Notes under the pieces: model-generated
What the model was told of the DNA's origin: nothing
The model's input: only the letters and a program-made list of their open reading frames with translations
Database searches by the model: none
Assembly: GCA_011947345.1 (NCBI GenBank)
Contig: JAAVTG010000528.1
Span: 1-64,000, forward strand
DNA: 64,000 nucleotides
Direction: 5' to 3'
From: Phytophthora quininea
Taxonomy: Eukaryota > Oomycota > Peronosporomycetes > Peronosporales > Peronosporaceae
Made by a program: the position numbers and the translations under genes
Shown: positions 55,868 through 64,000 of the stretch, piece after piece
Position numbering within the stretch: the stretch's first letter is position 1
Layout of the letters: every line of letters begins with the position of its first letter

Positions 55868-57215
55868 ATGGCGCGCAGCCTTCAGGCGCTCGCAGCCAGC
55901 GCCGAAGACCCTAGCAACAAATCCGCAGCAGGTTCTGTCGAGCCCGAGTCCGAGCAGCAGCTGAATGTGGCGGTGCACCCCAACACCAAGTACGAGTCGC
56001 CCGCGTCGTGGTCCAGCTGCGTCGTCGGCTCCAGTTACTTGCTGCTGCTCGTCGTCTGCGCGTTCCTGAACGCCACGTTCGTGTTGTGGCCATTGACACT
56101 AGTGCGTTATCCGTTGAAGCTGTCGATCTGCACGTGCCGTCCAGTCTTCCGGTTCCTCGAGGACGCGTACTTTTCGATGTTGGCAGGGCTGCTGGAGCTC
56201 GTGGGCGGCGTCAAGCTCATGGTGACGTCGGATGGCGGAGAGCCACTCCAGTTCCGATGGCAGGACCGGGTGCTGCTGATCTGCAACCACCGCAGCGAAG
56301 TGGACTGGATCTTCTTCTGGAACTTGGCCATGCGTCTCGGCGTGCACGACCGCATCCGCGTCATGATGAAGTCGGTGATCCGCTTCGCGCCGGGCGTGGG
56401 CTGGACCATGCTGCTGCTGGAGTATCCGTACATTAACCGCAATTGGGCCACGGACCAGGCGAGGTTGAGGAAGCGGATCGACTCGTACAAGGAGGTCGGC
56501 ATGGGGTCGTGGCTGGCCATGTTCCCTGAAGGCACAGCGCTGTACGATAAAACGCTGCAAAAGAGCCACGAATACGCCGAGAAGCAAAGAGAGCCCAAGT
56601 GGAATTACGTGCTGCAGCCGCGAGTAAAGGGTTTGAGCTCTGCGCCGAGCACTTCGACCCAGAGTACGTGGTGGACCTAACCATCGCATATCCAGAGCTG
56701 ATGCAGGGCGTTCGACCGTCTCCGGTGAGTTTTACAGTTGAGAGTTCGTCGAGGTCGGCAGCAGTTCTAATGCTGTGTATCCTTTTGCTTTGTCGCGATA
56801 GCTACGCTTGGCCAAAGGGCAGTTCCCGACCGAAGTGCACATGCACGTGAAGCGGTATCACCGATCAGCGCTCGAGAAACACAAGGGCAAAATGGGTCAA
56901 TGGTGCGTGTCTCCAACCTGGCAAATGCTGGTGGTGCAGTAGATGAACCTTTCTGGAAATTGCAGGGTGAAGGACCGGTTTGGTGAGAAGGAGGAGCGAC
57001 TCCGTCGCTTCTACGAGAATGGCACGTTTGAAGGCAAGCCGTGCGTACGTCAGGAGCTTCCTCTTTGGCAGTTGGTGGTCCCCGGCAGCGCGTTCAACGC
57101 AGGACTGTGCTGCTTCGCTCTGTACCTGCTGGGCAGCGCTCCTGCGGTGGCATGCACCTGGTTTGCACTAAGCGCCGGGCTCTCGATACTCCACACGCGC
57201 AGCTTTGGCAACTAA
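55868..57215 (+). CDS. AGPAT/lysocardiolipin-type acyltransferase
   Basis: About 402 residues. Exons 55868-56724, 56802-56902 and 56966-57215; introns of 77 nt (GTGAGT...GATAG) and 63 nt (GTGCGT...TTGCAG). One or two N-terminal membrane segments precede the PlsC domain, with the catalytic C-N-H-R-S-E-V-D-W-I-F-F-W block (H-x4-D) and M-F-P-E-G-T-A-L-Y. Then come R-V-K-G-F and V-H-M-H-V-K-R-Y-H, typical of the AGPAT3-5/LCLAT branch, and two C-terminal hydrophobic helices. Moves acyl groups onto lysophospholipids in an ER-type membrane. Frame shift at GGG 56629-56631 (K-G-F); one extra base joins it. Confidence 0.85.
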
Positions 57216-58004
57216 TGCATGCTTTAGATTGTTTTTATCGGCGCTCGGGTGTTTTCTGCGAGCTAAAAGGCCTGACGCTTGTCTTGGGTGTGCACAGGGT
57301 CGCCTGCCAGGACGTTCACAGCTCGCGACTCGACCGTCTCCACTTTTCAGAAAAGCGGGCTGGTGCGTTCACGTCCCCGCCGCAGCGGAGCCCCAGCTCA
57401 AGGCACCGCTTCTGGACGTCGATCGCTGACTTCCTGGCAGTCGATCTGCGATCATGCTGGCCGTGTCTCCCTGCTGTCCACGCAGAAGACTCTCTTCCTC
57501 GCTGGAGAAGACCACCGTGTTCGGGCTCGCTGGTCGCGAAGCTGCCTGTCGGTACACCTGGCCGCCGTCCAACTTGCTGGTGCGAGCGTCGACAAGCTTC
57601 ATCGCTGCAGACAGCAAGAGAATGGCCGTGAACAGCGCGCGAGAGAGCAGCATTTAGCCGAGGAGACCGGCGTCCTCGCAATGAAGCGACGCTCCAAGAC
57701 CCGCAAGATTAGACAGAACGCCGACCACAAACAGCACAGCGAGTCCAGCAAGGGCACCGGCATAAGGGATGCCGTCGGCCTTGAAGACGAATGGCTTCCT
57801 TCGCAGGATTTGCTGCCCCTCGAGCGAGACAGATGGACCGCAAGACACGCGCTGACTTCACGTCCGCGGCCGCCGCGACTCCGTCCGGCTCCTTCTGTCA
57901 GTCAAGCATGGCGCTCTCGGGGCTTCTTGTTCGACTCATCTGCCGCCACGCTGCCGCGCCTGCATAACGCACGCTTACTTCAATATTCACTGCCGTCGAC
58001 GGCG
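57216..58004. other. Upstream region of transporter 2
   Basis: The frame of transporter 2 is open back to 57279 and holds an ATG at 57681 (M-K-R-R-S-K-T-R-K). Basic, low-complexity composition makes both a longer N-terminus and a plain leader possible. No other gene seen. Confidence 0.4.
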
Positions 58005-59849
58005 ATGCTGGAGCGGCAGTACAGCAACTCGTCCGCCTCGGAGAATGGGAGCTTCATCGACCTAGAGGGCTTCCGACCTATCGCGCTCTACGACAACCGA
58101 GTCGACGTGATCGACGACTCCCTGACGCTGTCGCGGTCGGCTGGAGCCCAGCAGTTGCCGCAGTTTTCGACGCTTTCTAGTCGCGACCTGGACGAGATCG
58201 ACCGCTCCTGCTTGGCGTCACAGGAGCTGCAGCAGGCTAAAGACCCCAGAGGACAGGACAACGAAGTACAGCAGCAACAGCCTCCGCCACCACAGCCGAG
58301 AAATCGGGGATATGCCGCAGGCGACGAGCTGTTCAACTACCGGGCACTGGGGAGTTTGCGCAGCGGACTCGCCCCCATCGCTCTCTTTAGCCGGTGGCAC
58401 GCAGGTCTCGCAGTCACGGCATTCGCCTCGGGGGCGACGTTGGCGTTCGCACACGCTGCCTACAACCCGCTGCTTTTCGACGTGCTCAACGACCGCTTCG
58501 ACGGGCGGTACGACGCGACTACGATGTTAATCGATTGGCCTGGCATCTCGTCAGTGCTGCTGGGCCTCTTCTCCGACTGCGTCCCGATCCAGGGCACCCG
58601 ACGCAAGGCCTACATCGCCCTGGGATGGATCCTCAGTGCAGTGTTTTACGCCGCCGGTTGCGCGATTTACCTTCGACAGATTCACGGAGTAGAGCAGCCA
58701 GACTCGAGTGCAGGGTCTCTCATTAAAGCTTTCGGTGTTATCGGCAGCTTCGGCTTGCAGCTCTCTTGGGTAGCAGCACTGGCGCTGATCGTGGGCTTTG
58801 GACAGAGAGAGAATTTGCGAGAACGAGGAGGCTTAGCCATGCTCGTGTTGGTCATTTGGCAGACTGGAATGCTCGTCGCTCATGTTGCTGTCGCAGAGCT
58901 GCAGTCGACACTCACGCTCCCGAGCGCAGGTGCCGCGCTAGCGACGACCTCAATGATTGCATTGCCCTGCGTGTGCTGGTTTCTTCACGACGATGACGAG
59001 CGCGAGTCCGCAGAGTCGATGGCGGCCACCACAAAGCGAGTTGGTGTCGTCCCAGCATTGCGGACGGGGGTTGTGCAGCTCTGGGAGGTTTGTCAGGAAA
59101 AAGTAACGTATCGAGTGCTGTTCTTCTTTCTCGTGTACGGAGCGCTGCTGACGGCTTGCGATCCTGACGTCGACAAAGCACTTGCTGGTTGGAGCGGATT
59201 CACATCGTCAGAAGACCATTTCGGTGATTTAGATCTGAGACTGCTGGTCGTGCAGAGTGGTGTGGGGCTTGCAGCGCTACTTCACGCAAAGTGGAGGCTG
59301 CTGAGCTCAGCGTGGAGACCGCTAGCGCTCACCGGCTGCGTCATCGTCTTTGTTGGAACTCTGGTGCGAGCGATAGTCACCGCAACGGACACGGTGAGGG
59401 CCAAGTGGTTGTTTAGCTTGCTGACTGGGGCAATCGCTTGGCCCGAGACGTGGATTCTGTTCCTCAAGGTGTTAGTGATCACAGAGGTGGCCCATGTAGG
59501 GTGCGAAGGTGTCACCATGGGACTCGTGCTCTCGTTTCAGGGTCTCGGCACCGCGACTTCCCGTGCACTCAGCAGTTGGGTCAGCTCCGCGGCAAAGATT
59601 AAAGTGGCAGTCACTTTGTTCGCGGACGACTCGCAAGATATGCGAACTCGTGTCATGTCTGTCGCCGCAGCATACGCCGCCGTCAATTTGCTAGCTGCAG
59701 TATCCGTCCCGTGGCTCCCATGTACTAAGCTCGAGGCTCAGCAGCTTCGAGCGTTCGGTGGGTATAGTAGAAGAGGCTCCATTTTCACTGTACTTTTATT
59801 CGCAGGGCTGCTGGTAGTTGTGATCATCTCGAACATGGACATCGTCTAA
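58005..59849 (+). CDS. Folate-biopterin (BT1)-type transporter 2
   Basis: 614 residues from the ATG at 58005 (M-L-E-R-Q-Y-S-N-S-S). A polar N-terminus of about 110 residues with a Q/P run is followed by about twelve membrane segments. Motif L-L-G-L-F-S-D-C-V-P-I-Q-G-T-R-R-K-A-Y-I-A-L-G is the BT1 family hallmark. A central loop has D-D-D-E-R-E-S, and the C-terminal W-L-P-C-T-K-L-E-A-Q-Q-L-R-A-F-G-G-Y matches F-L-P-I-Q-K-L-D-A-Q-L-V-R-M-Y-G-G-F of transporter 1, so they are paralogues. The ATG at 57681 would add 108 residues. Its stop lies only 29 bp from the stop of the convergent Skn1-like copy 7. Confidence 0.85.
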   Translation: MLERQYSNSSASENGSFIDLEGFRPIALYDNRVDVIDDSLTLSRSAGAQQLPQFSTLSSRDLDEIDRSCLASQELQQAKDPRGQDNEVQQQQPPPPQPRNRGYAAGDELFNYRALGSLRSGLAPIALFSRWHAGLAVTAFASGATLAFAHAAYNPLLFDVLNDRFDGRYDATTMLIDWPGISSVLLGLFSDCVPIQGTRRKAYIALGWILSAVFYAAGCAIYLRQIHGVEQPDSSAGSLIKAFGVIGSFGLQLSWVAALALIVGFGQRENLRERGGLAMLVLVIWQTGMLVAHVAVAELQSTLTLPSAGAALATTSMIALPCVCWFLHDDDERESAESMAATTKRVGVVPALRTGVVQLWEVCQEKVTYRVLFFFLVYGALLTACDPDVDKALAGWSGFTSSEDHFGDLDLRLLVVQSGVGLAALLHAKWRLLSSAWRPLALTGCVIVFVGTLVRAIVTATDTVRAKWLFSLLTGAIAWPETWILFLKVLVITEVAHVGCEGVTMGLVLSFQGLGTATSRALSSWVSSAAKIKVAVTLFADDSQDMRTRVMSVAAAYAAVNLLAAVSVPWLPCTKLEAQQLRAFGGYSRRGSIFTVLLFAGLLVVVIISNMDIV

Positions 59850-59878
59850 GCGTGGAAAATAATATCTATTGAGCAGTA

Positions 59879-62185
59879 TTAAACAAAGTTCTGGCTGTAG
59901 TTGTCTTTCAGGTGACGCGCGTTCGACGTCCTGCGTCGAGCCGATCCCCTCTCTTTGGATTGCTTCACCTGCTCGAGAGGCACTTCCTCGAAACTGGGAG
60001 TATGATTCATGTTGGTCATCTTGGCTTGCTTCTCGAACGCCATCACGGCGTTCCTCTCGACGCGCACCGACCACAGCACCGACATGACCGCGAACAGAAC
60101 CATAATGGCAGCAACTCCTATCGCCAGCCCCATCGGAGGGCCGTATGAGCTGACGGAGATATACTTCGAAGTGGTGGTAGACGATGTGCTCGAAATCGCC
60201 GTTGTGCATCTCGGACCGCCCCACGACGACGAGTATGTGCACTGGCAGCGATTCTTCACACACTTGCCCGTCTTCAGCAGCGTCTTGCCCAGATTCCCGC
60301 CAATCGTGCAGTCATCGTTCGTCGTACAGAAGGCCTTGCCAGCAACCTCCTTGTGGTGGTTGTCGTCGTCCTGGTACTCGTCAATGTGGGCGTCGATCCA
60401 TTTCTTGGTCGGGTGGCTCTTTGGGTCGCAACCAACTTGCATGTAGTTGTCAGCGTCAAGATGATCGCTCAGGTCCTGGTACAGTCGAATGTGGTCGATC
60501 TTCATATACAACGGGAACGAGTCACAGATCTTGTTGACGACCGGGTCGGCGCCATTTCCGCGGCATTCCTTACCAGCGTTCGGCGGCGTCGCACCCCACG
60601 AACTCGACAGCGCCACGTTGAAAATGAGGTACATCGGTTCCTCCAACATGATCTTAGTGGGGTTCGTCTTCTTGGCATTCTGCGGGACATCCGAGATGGA
60701 GGCGGACGGCACTTCGAACAGCGGGTTGCCGTTGAGCATCCATCGCGCGTAGCCGTTCTTGCCGGTCACCCACTCGAGCTGGTACGTGACGTAGTCCGTG
60801 TACGCAGCCAAGTGAACAGGCCAATTCGCCGAGATGGCGTCCATTTGGTAGTTGAACGAGCTCATGGCGTTGGATTTCGGGGTCGACGTCGCGTTGCGAG
60901 GCATGGCGCACTTGGAGTTGGTGTTGTCGGGGTCGCACAAGTAGGCTCCGGTGTACGAGTTGATGAGCGGGTAGCAGGTGCCGTTCGAATTGATCCCCCA
61001 GTGACTATCCCCAACACCGTCGATGGCGTCCAAATCGCCGTTAACATCGCTTGAAGCCGGGCACGTCTCGAGCGAGCACGTGTTTTCGGTAATACCCGCC
61101 TTCACCGATGCCGCCACCTTCGAATAGTCTTGCTTGGAATCGGCGTCCGGCGCGCAGTTGTTGTTGGCAGCATAGCGGAGACCTTGGTACCAGGACTTGT
61201 GGCCACGTTTGGCGTAGTACGCTGTCGGCACTTGGATGTAGTTCGCGCCGAGCGTCTGGCAGCTACCCGTGTAGAAGCAGCCGTAGTAGTCACCAGTCGT
61301 GAAGTTCACCCCGAACATCCGATAGTCGTCGGGCATACCCGGACCAATTTGCAGCGACGACGAGATCAAGCTCGCACTACCTTCAAGGACGTCGATTTCA
61401 GGAGCGCCACGGCCCTGGTTCGGGTTGAGACCGTAGCCTGGGTTGTCGTCGCAAGCGCTGATCCGCTGGTTGCTGGGGTCGAACGCGTCCGGCTCGCAGG
61501 CGTCGTAGGAGAATGGCCACATGCGGTTCGTCGAGGCCGAGAAGATGGCGCGTCCGAGATTTCCCATCATCCAAATGCCGGGCCACGTCGGGTAGTACTT
61601 GCCCGTCTTGACTCTTCCATTCGGACCGAGCGCCAAGTCCGGATTGCCGGACGCCTCCGAAACAGCTCCGGGGAGCTGAACGCGCACCTCGAGCATGCCT
61701 CCTTGGTAGCAAAACTTGTTCCAGGACTGCACCATCGCCGCGCGATAGAAGAAGTAGGCATCGACGTATCCTGGCGGGTGCGTGTACATGTTGTAGACGT
61801 GGATGACGTTCAACTCGTCCACCGCCTTGATGTAGAAGTAGCACGTGCCGTCGTCGTCGCACTTGGTCGAGGTCATATTGTGCGAGTACAGCTCCATGGC
61901 ACCGTTGACACCGTCGGGCTTTTCGAGAGAGGTCCAGATGTGGTCGTCACCGGGTCGGAAGCTTCGGTTGGGCGTGTTGAACTCGTCACTCATGACAAGG
62001 TCCCATCGTTGCCCTCGAGAGCTCATGTACGTCTGCCGGTCTTCTGGGGTGGCGGGGTCTACCCACACTTTGATGCCAGACTTGGTCGGAAAAGTGCTTC
62101 CTGTAATCGTGCTGTTCTTTGTCGTAGCTGACGCGGCTGTCGGCATTATTGCCAGAGCCCACAGAACCCATCGTCGGAGCTGCAT
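59879..62185 (-). CDS. Skn1/Kre6-like beta-glucan synthesis protein, copy 7 (intact)
   Basis: 768 residues in a single unbroken frame, the only clean member here. Signal peptide M-Q-L-R-R-W-V-L-W-A-L-A-I; S-G-I-K-V-W-V-D; core with W-P-G-I-W-M-M-G-N-L-G-R-A and P-E-I-D-V-L-E; cysteine pairs C-T-T-N-D-D-C...C-V-K-N-R-C-Q-C; membrane helix; long basic tail (E-R-G-S-A-R-R-R-T) ending S-Q-N-F-V. The most diverged of the set. Start 62185 is supported by a strong initiator-like element at 62219-62232; the GTG at 62242 lies upstream of it. Confidence 0.95.
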   Translation of the reverse strand: MQLRRWVLWALAIMPTAASATTKNSTITGSTFPTKSGIKVWVDPATPEDRQTYMSSRGQRWDLVMSDEFNTPNRSFRPGDDHIWTSLEKPDGVNGAMELYSHNMTSTKCDDDGTCYFYIKAVDELNVIHVYNMYTHPPGYVDAYFFYRAAMVQSWNKFCYQGGMLEVRVQLPGAVSEASGNPDLALGPNGRVKTGKYYPTWPGIWMMGNLGRAIFSASTNRMWPFSYDACEPDAFDPSNQRISACDDNPGYGLNPNQGRGAPEIDVLEGSASLISSSLQIGPGMPDDYRMFGVNFTTGDYYGCFYTGSCQTLGANYIQVPTAYYAKRGHKSWYQGLRYAANNNCAPDADSKQDYSKVAASVKAGITENTCSLETCPASSDVNGDLDAIDGVGDSHWGINSNGTCYPLINSYTGAYLCDPDNTNSKCAMPRNATSTPKSNAMSSFNYQMDAISANWPVHLAAYTDYVTYQLEWVTGKNGYARWMLNGNPLFEVPSASISDVPQNAKKTNPTKIMLEEPMYLIFNVALSSSWGATPPNAGKECRGNGADPVVNKICDSFPLYMKIDHIRLYQDLSDHLDADNYMQVGCDPKSHPTKKWIDAHIDEYQDDDNHHKEVAGKAFCTTNDDCTIGGNLGKTLLKTGKCVKNRCQCTYSSSWGGPRCTTAISSTSSTTTSKYISVSSYGPPMGLAIGVAAIMVLFAVMSVLWSVRVERNAVMAFEKQAKMTNMNHTPSFEEVPLEQVKQSKERGSARRRTSNARHLKDNYSQNFV

Positions 62186-62218
62186 CGGAGCCCGATGACC
62201 GAACTTGATCGGCGCGGG

Positions 62219-62232
62219 AATTTGCCAAATGA
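62219..62232 (-). promoter_or_regulatory. Initiator-like element of Skn1-like copy 7
   Basis: Minus strand TCATTTGGCAAATT, one mismatch to TCATTYYNCAWTTT over most positions, 34 to 47 nt before the ATG at 62185. Confidence 0.55.
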
Positions 62233-62789
62233 CGGAAAGCACTCGCGCAATGCTGAAAACTTCACTTCTGATGACGTTCTAAGATTCTATGAAAAGGAAT
62301 GCAGTGAGCATGTTGCGGTTAAGGGGATCAGAACGCGGAGAGGATCTCTTCGGGTGTTTTGACCTTCATGGAGCAAAGTTTCGGCCACAAGACCAGCGTT
62401 TAGTGTGGAATGACGCTCGGTATAGTGAATTAATCTTTCCCGGCACTGTGGTTGTCTTTCGTGGAGGGTGAGCTAGTCTGTCCATCGATTGTTGAGGCCG
62501 ACACTTTCGACCTTGTGGGTAGCATAGCGTCTTGCGCTTGTGTATGTTTGAGTGATGACACACCGAAACCGCGACGATTGTAAACACTGCCCGCTGAAAA
62601 TGCTCGACATAAGCTTCTCCAGCATGAGCTTTGAAATCCTACTTGTCGCTCCATAGACGTCGTCGAGTTCCCTAGGTGAACATCTGGTGGAATGCCAACT
62701 TGACTTTGTCAAGTCTTGCCATTTCCATGGAAGAGCAGTACCATTTATAGCTAAGGGGCACAACAGTTGAAGTGGTCTTGCATTGCGCG
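62233..62789. other. Intergenic between divergent genes
   Basis: Promoter region for copy 7 (minus) and the IQ-motif gene (plus). No gene recognised. Confidence 0.5.
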
Positions 62790-63925
62790 ATGGCGCCGCC
62801 CCGTTGCCGCTGCTGAGTCTGTCAAGGCTTCCTGCTCCATCTTCGCTGTCTTTCAGCCACCGAGACAGCTCGCCGCCTCGTGGACGCACGCTACTTCCGC
62901 ACTTTTCCAACTCGAATGCCAGCTCTGCGTCCATCCCAACGAGTCGACCGCAACACCCCGAGGACTTCACCAAGACGCCACTGGAGAAGTCTATCGACGA
63001 TCTCTGCAACGTCAAGGAGCGAATTCGAGCGAGTTTCGACCGGATGAATCAGACTCACGACCTGTTTGACCAGGAGCTGGCGGAGACCTCGCGGTTTGTG
63101 AGCGGCTTGGAGATTGAGCAGAGGAGGCTCGCGGAGCTCTGCGCTGGTCTTCTGGACTTCAGTGCGAGGCAGATCCAGCGCTGCTTTCGCGGCCATCTCG
63201 GACGTCGGCTGCTCCGTCAGATCCTGGTGGTCAAAGCGGTGCTCCGCATCCAGCGAGGTTTCCGAGAGTTCCATCAACGGCGAGAAGAGACGCGGAAGCG
63301 GTCGCGGGTGCTGTTCCGGAAGGTCGTGCGAGGCCTCCGCGGTGTCCACGGCCGACACGAGCTCACTCACGCTGAAATACTTACTAAAGTGGGGCACAAC
63401 GTACAGGTGGAGGCTCAGTGGCGTAAGGCCATGGGCGTAGAGGACAATGAGAACGACCTGATCACCGCCTTGTACCGGAAGAAGTACGTGCGTCGACGAC
63501 TGGGGGCCATGTTCCGCCACTTGTACTGGTTGCACTCGGTGGCGACATACTGGAAGACGCTCGTGCCACAAACTCCTCCACCGGAGGCAGAACTAGCCAC
63601 CAAAGATGTAGACGACTCAATAGACAATGGCGAGAACGAGTCTGACGGTCTTGACTCGGGCGACGTCATTTCCGACAGTCAACAGACCATTGTGATCGTC
63701 GCTCCGCGAAAGCCAGCAGCAACGAAGAAACCAGACAACCGACTCAGTCGAGACCAGCAACGACACCGACAGAGGATGTACACGCAGCGTGTACAGGAAG
63801 AGAAGGCAAAACGAGACGCAGCGCATAATGCGGGGCTCGGTCGACAAGCGGAGCCACAGCCCAAGAAGCGCGAGAGAGACGCTCGTGTCCAACGCGCGGC
63901 AACGAAATGGAAACTCGCTCGCTAG
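62790..63925 (+). CDS. IQ-motif (calmodulin-binding type) protein
   Basis: About 378 residues. From the ATG at 62790 the frame is closed after eight codons unless the CCCC run 62799-62802 has one more C. With it, M-A-P-P-P-L-P-L joins the long open frame to 63925. Residues 1-60 are Ser/Pro-rich. A coiled-coil-type helix follows (S-I-D-D-L-C-N-V-K-E-R-I), then two IQ-like motifs: R-Q-I-Q-R-C-F-R-G-H-L-G-R-R and L-R-I-Q-R-G-F-R-E-F-H-Q-R-R. The C-terminus is highly charged (R-D-Q-Q-R-H-R-Q-R...K-K-R-E-R-D). Probably a calmodulin- or light-chain-binding scaffold; no motor domain. Confidence 0.65.
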
Positions 63926-64000
63926 CAGGAAACCACAGTAAAAGAGTCTTCCGAACGGTAGATCGAGGTGAAGCAATACTATGGACTCGGTTGTACTACC

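Noticed and set aside
57279..58004. 856-residue version of transporter 2
   Set aside because: It begins at a TTG and adds only low-complexity basic sequence; an ATG at 58005 gives a normal N-terminus. The ATG at 57681 stays possible.

Overview
This window is nuclear DNA of a plant-pathogen-type oomycete, almost certainly Phytophthora or a close relative. The evidence is two GPI-type elicitins, a small cysteine-rich SCR/PcF-like secreted protein, a Crinkler-type N-terminus on an ankyrin-like protein, a bZIP factor with a non-canonical basic region, folate-biopterin-type (BT1) transporters, a large family of Skn1/Kre6-type beta-glucan-synthesis proteins, sparse introns mostly of 54-77 nt, and oomycete initiator motifs (TCATTYYNCAWTTT-like) shortly upstream of several starts.

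Layout. 0-2.2 kb: a complete Merlin DNA transposon with perfect ends, beside a possible old Fanzor-like fragment. 2.6-11.5 kb: a bZIP factor, a TPR protein running into a prolyl-hydroxylase-like domain, an SCR-type secreted peptide, and three unrecognised proteins, two of them divergently arranged. 12.2-14.1 kb: a fragmented Fanzor (eukaryotic TnpB relative). 14.7-25.7 kb: an EF-hand/CorA magnesium transporter, a Crinkler/ankyrin pseudogene, a TKL-like kinase, an ankyrin fragment, a HAD-imidazoleglycerol-phosphate dehydratase fusion and a tail-to-tail elicitin pair. 27.9-34.6 kb: three spaced C2H2 zinc-finger genes of one family. 36.1-62.2 kb: seven Skn1/Kre6-like loci on the minus strand (one a truncated pseudogene, two linked by a 1.69 kb near-identical tract), with a hAT-like MITE between the first two and, on the plus strand, two BT1-type transporters and an AGPAT-type acyltransferase between the sixth and seventh. 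62.8-63.9 kb: an IQ-motif protein.

The most biologically unusual item is the Fanzor. It carries all the marks of the family: the DPG motif, a T-S-x-x-C4 zinc finger and an R-D motif at the expected spacing. It lies in at least four reading frames, so whether it is dead or only mis-sequenced is open.

A warning for every reader of this window: at least 17 genes or gene parts are broken by one-base shifts, nearly all repaired by one extra base in a short G/C (sometimes A/T) run. One case is shown directly by comparing two near-identical paralogues (TTT at 42644 versus TTTT at 49529). I therefore treat most frameshifted genes as probably intact genes carrying homopolymer errors. I keep the word pseudogene for loci with nonsense codons, truncation or several defects.

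The recognisable genes suggest cell-surface and wall biology (Skn1 family, elicitins), lipid and cofactor transport or synthesis (AGPAT, BT1), histidine synthesis (IGPD) and regulation (bZIP, C2H2, kinase). No rRNA, tRNA or CRISPR array was seen.
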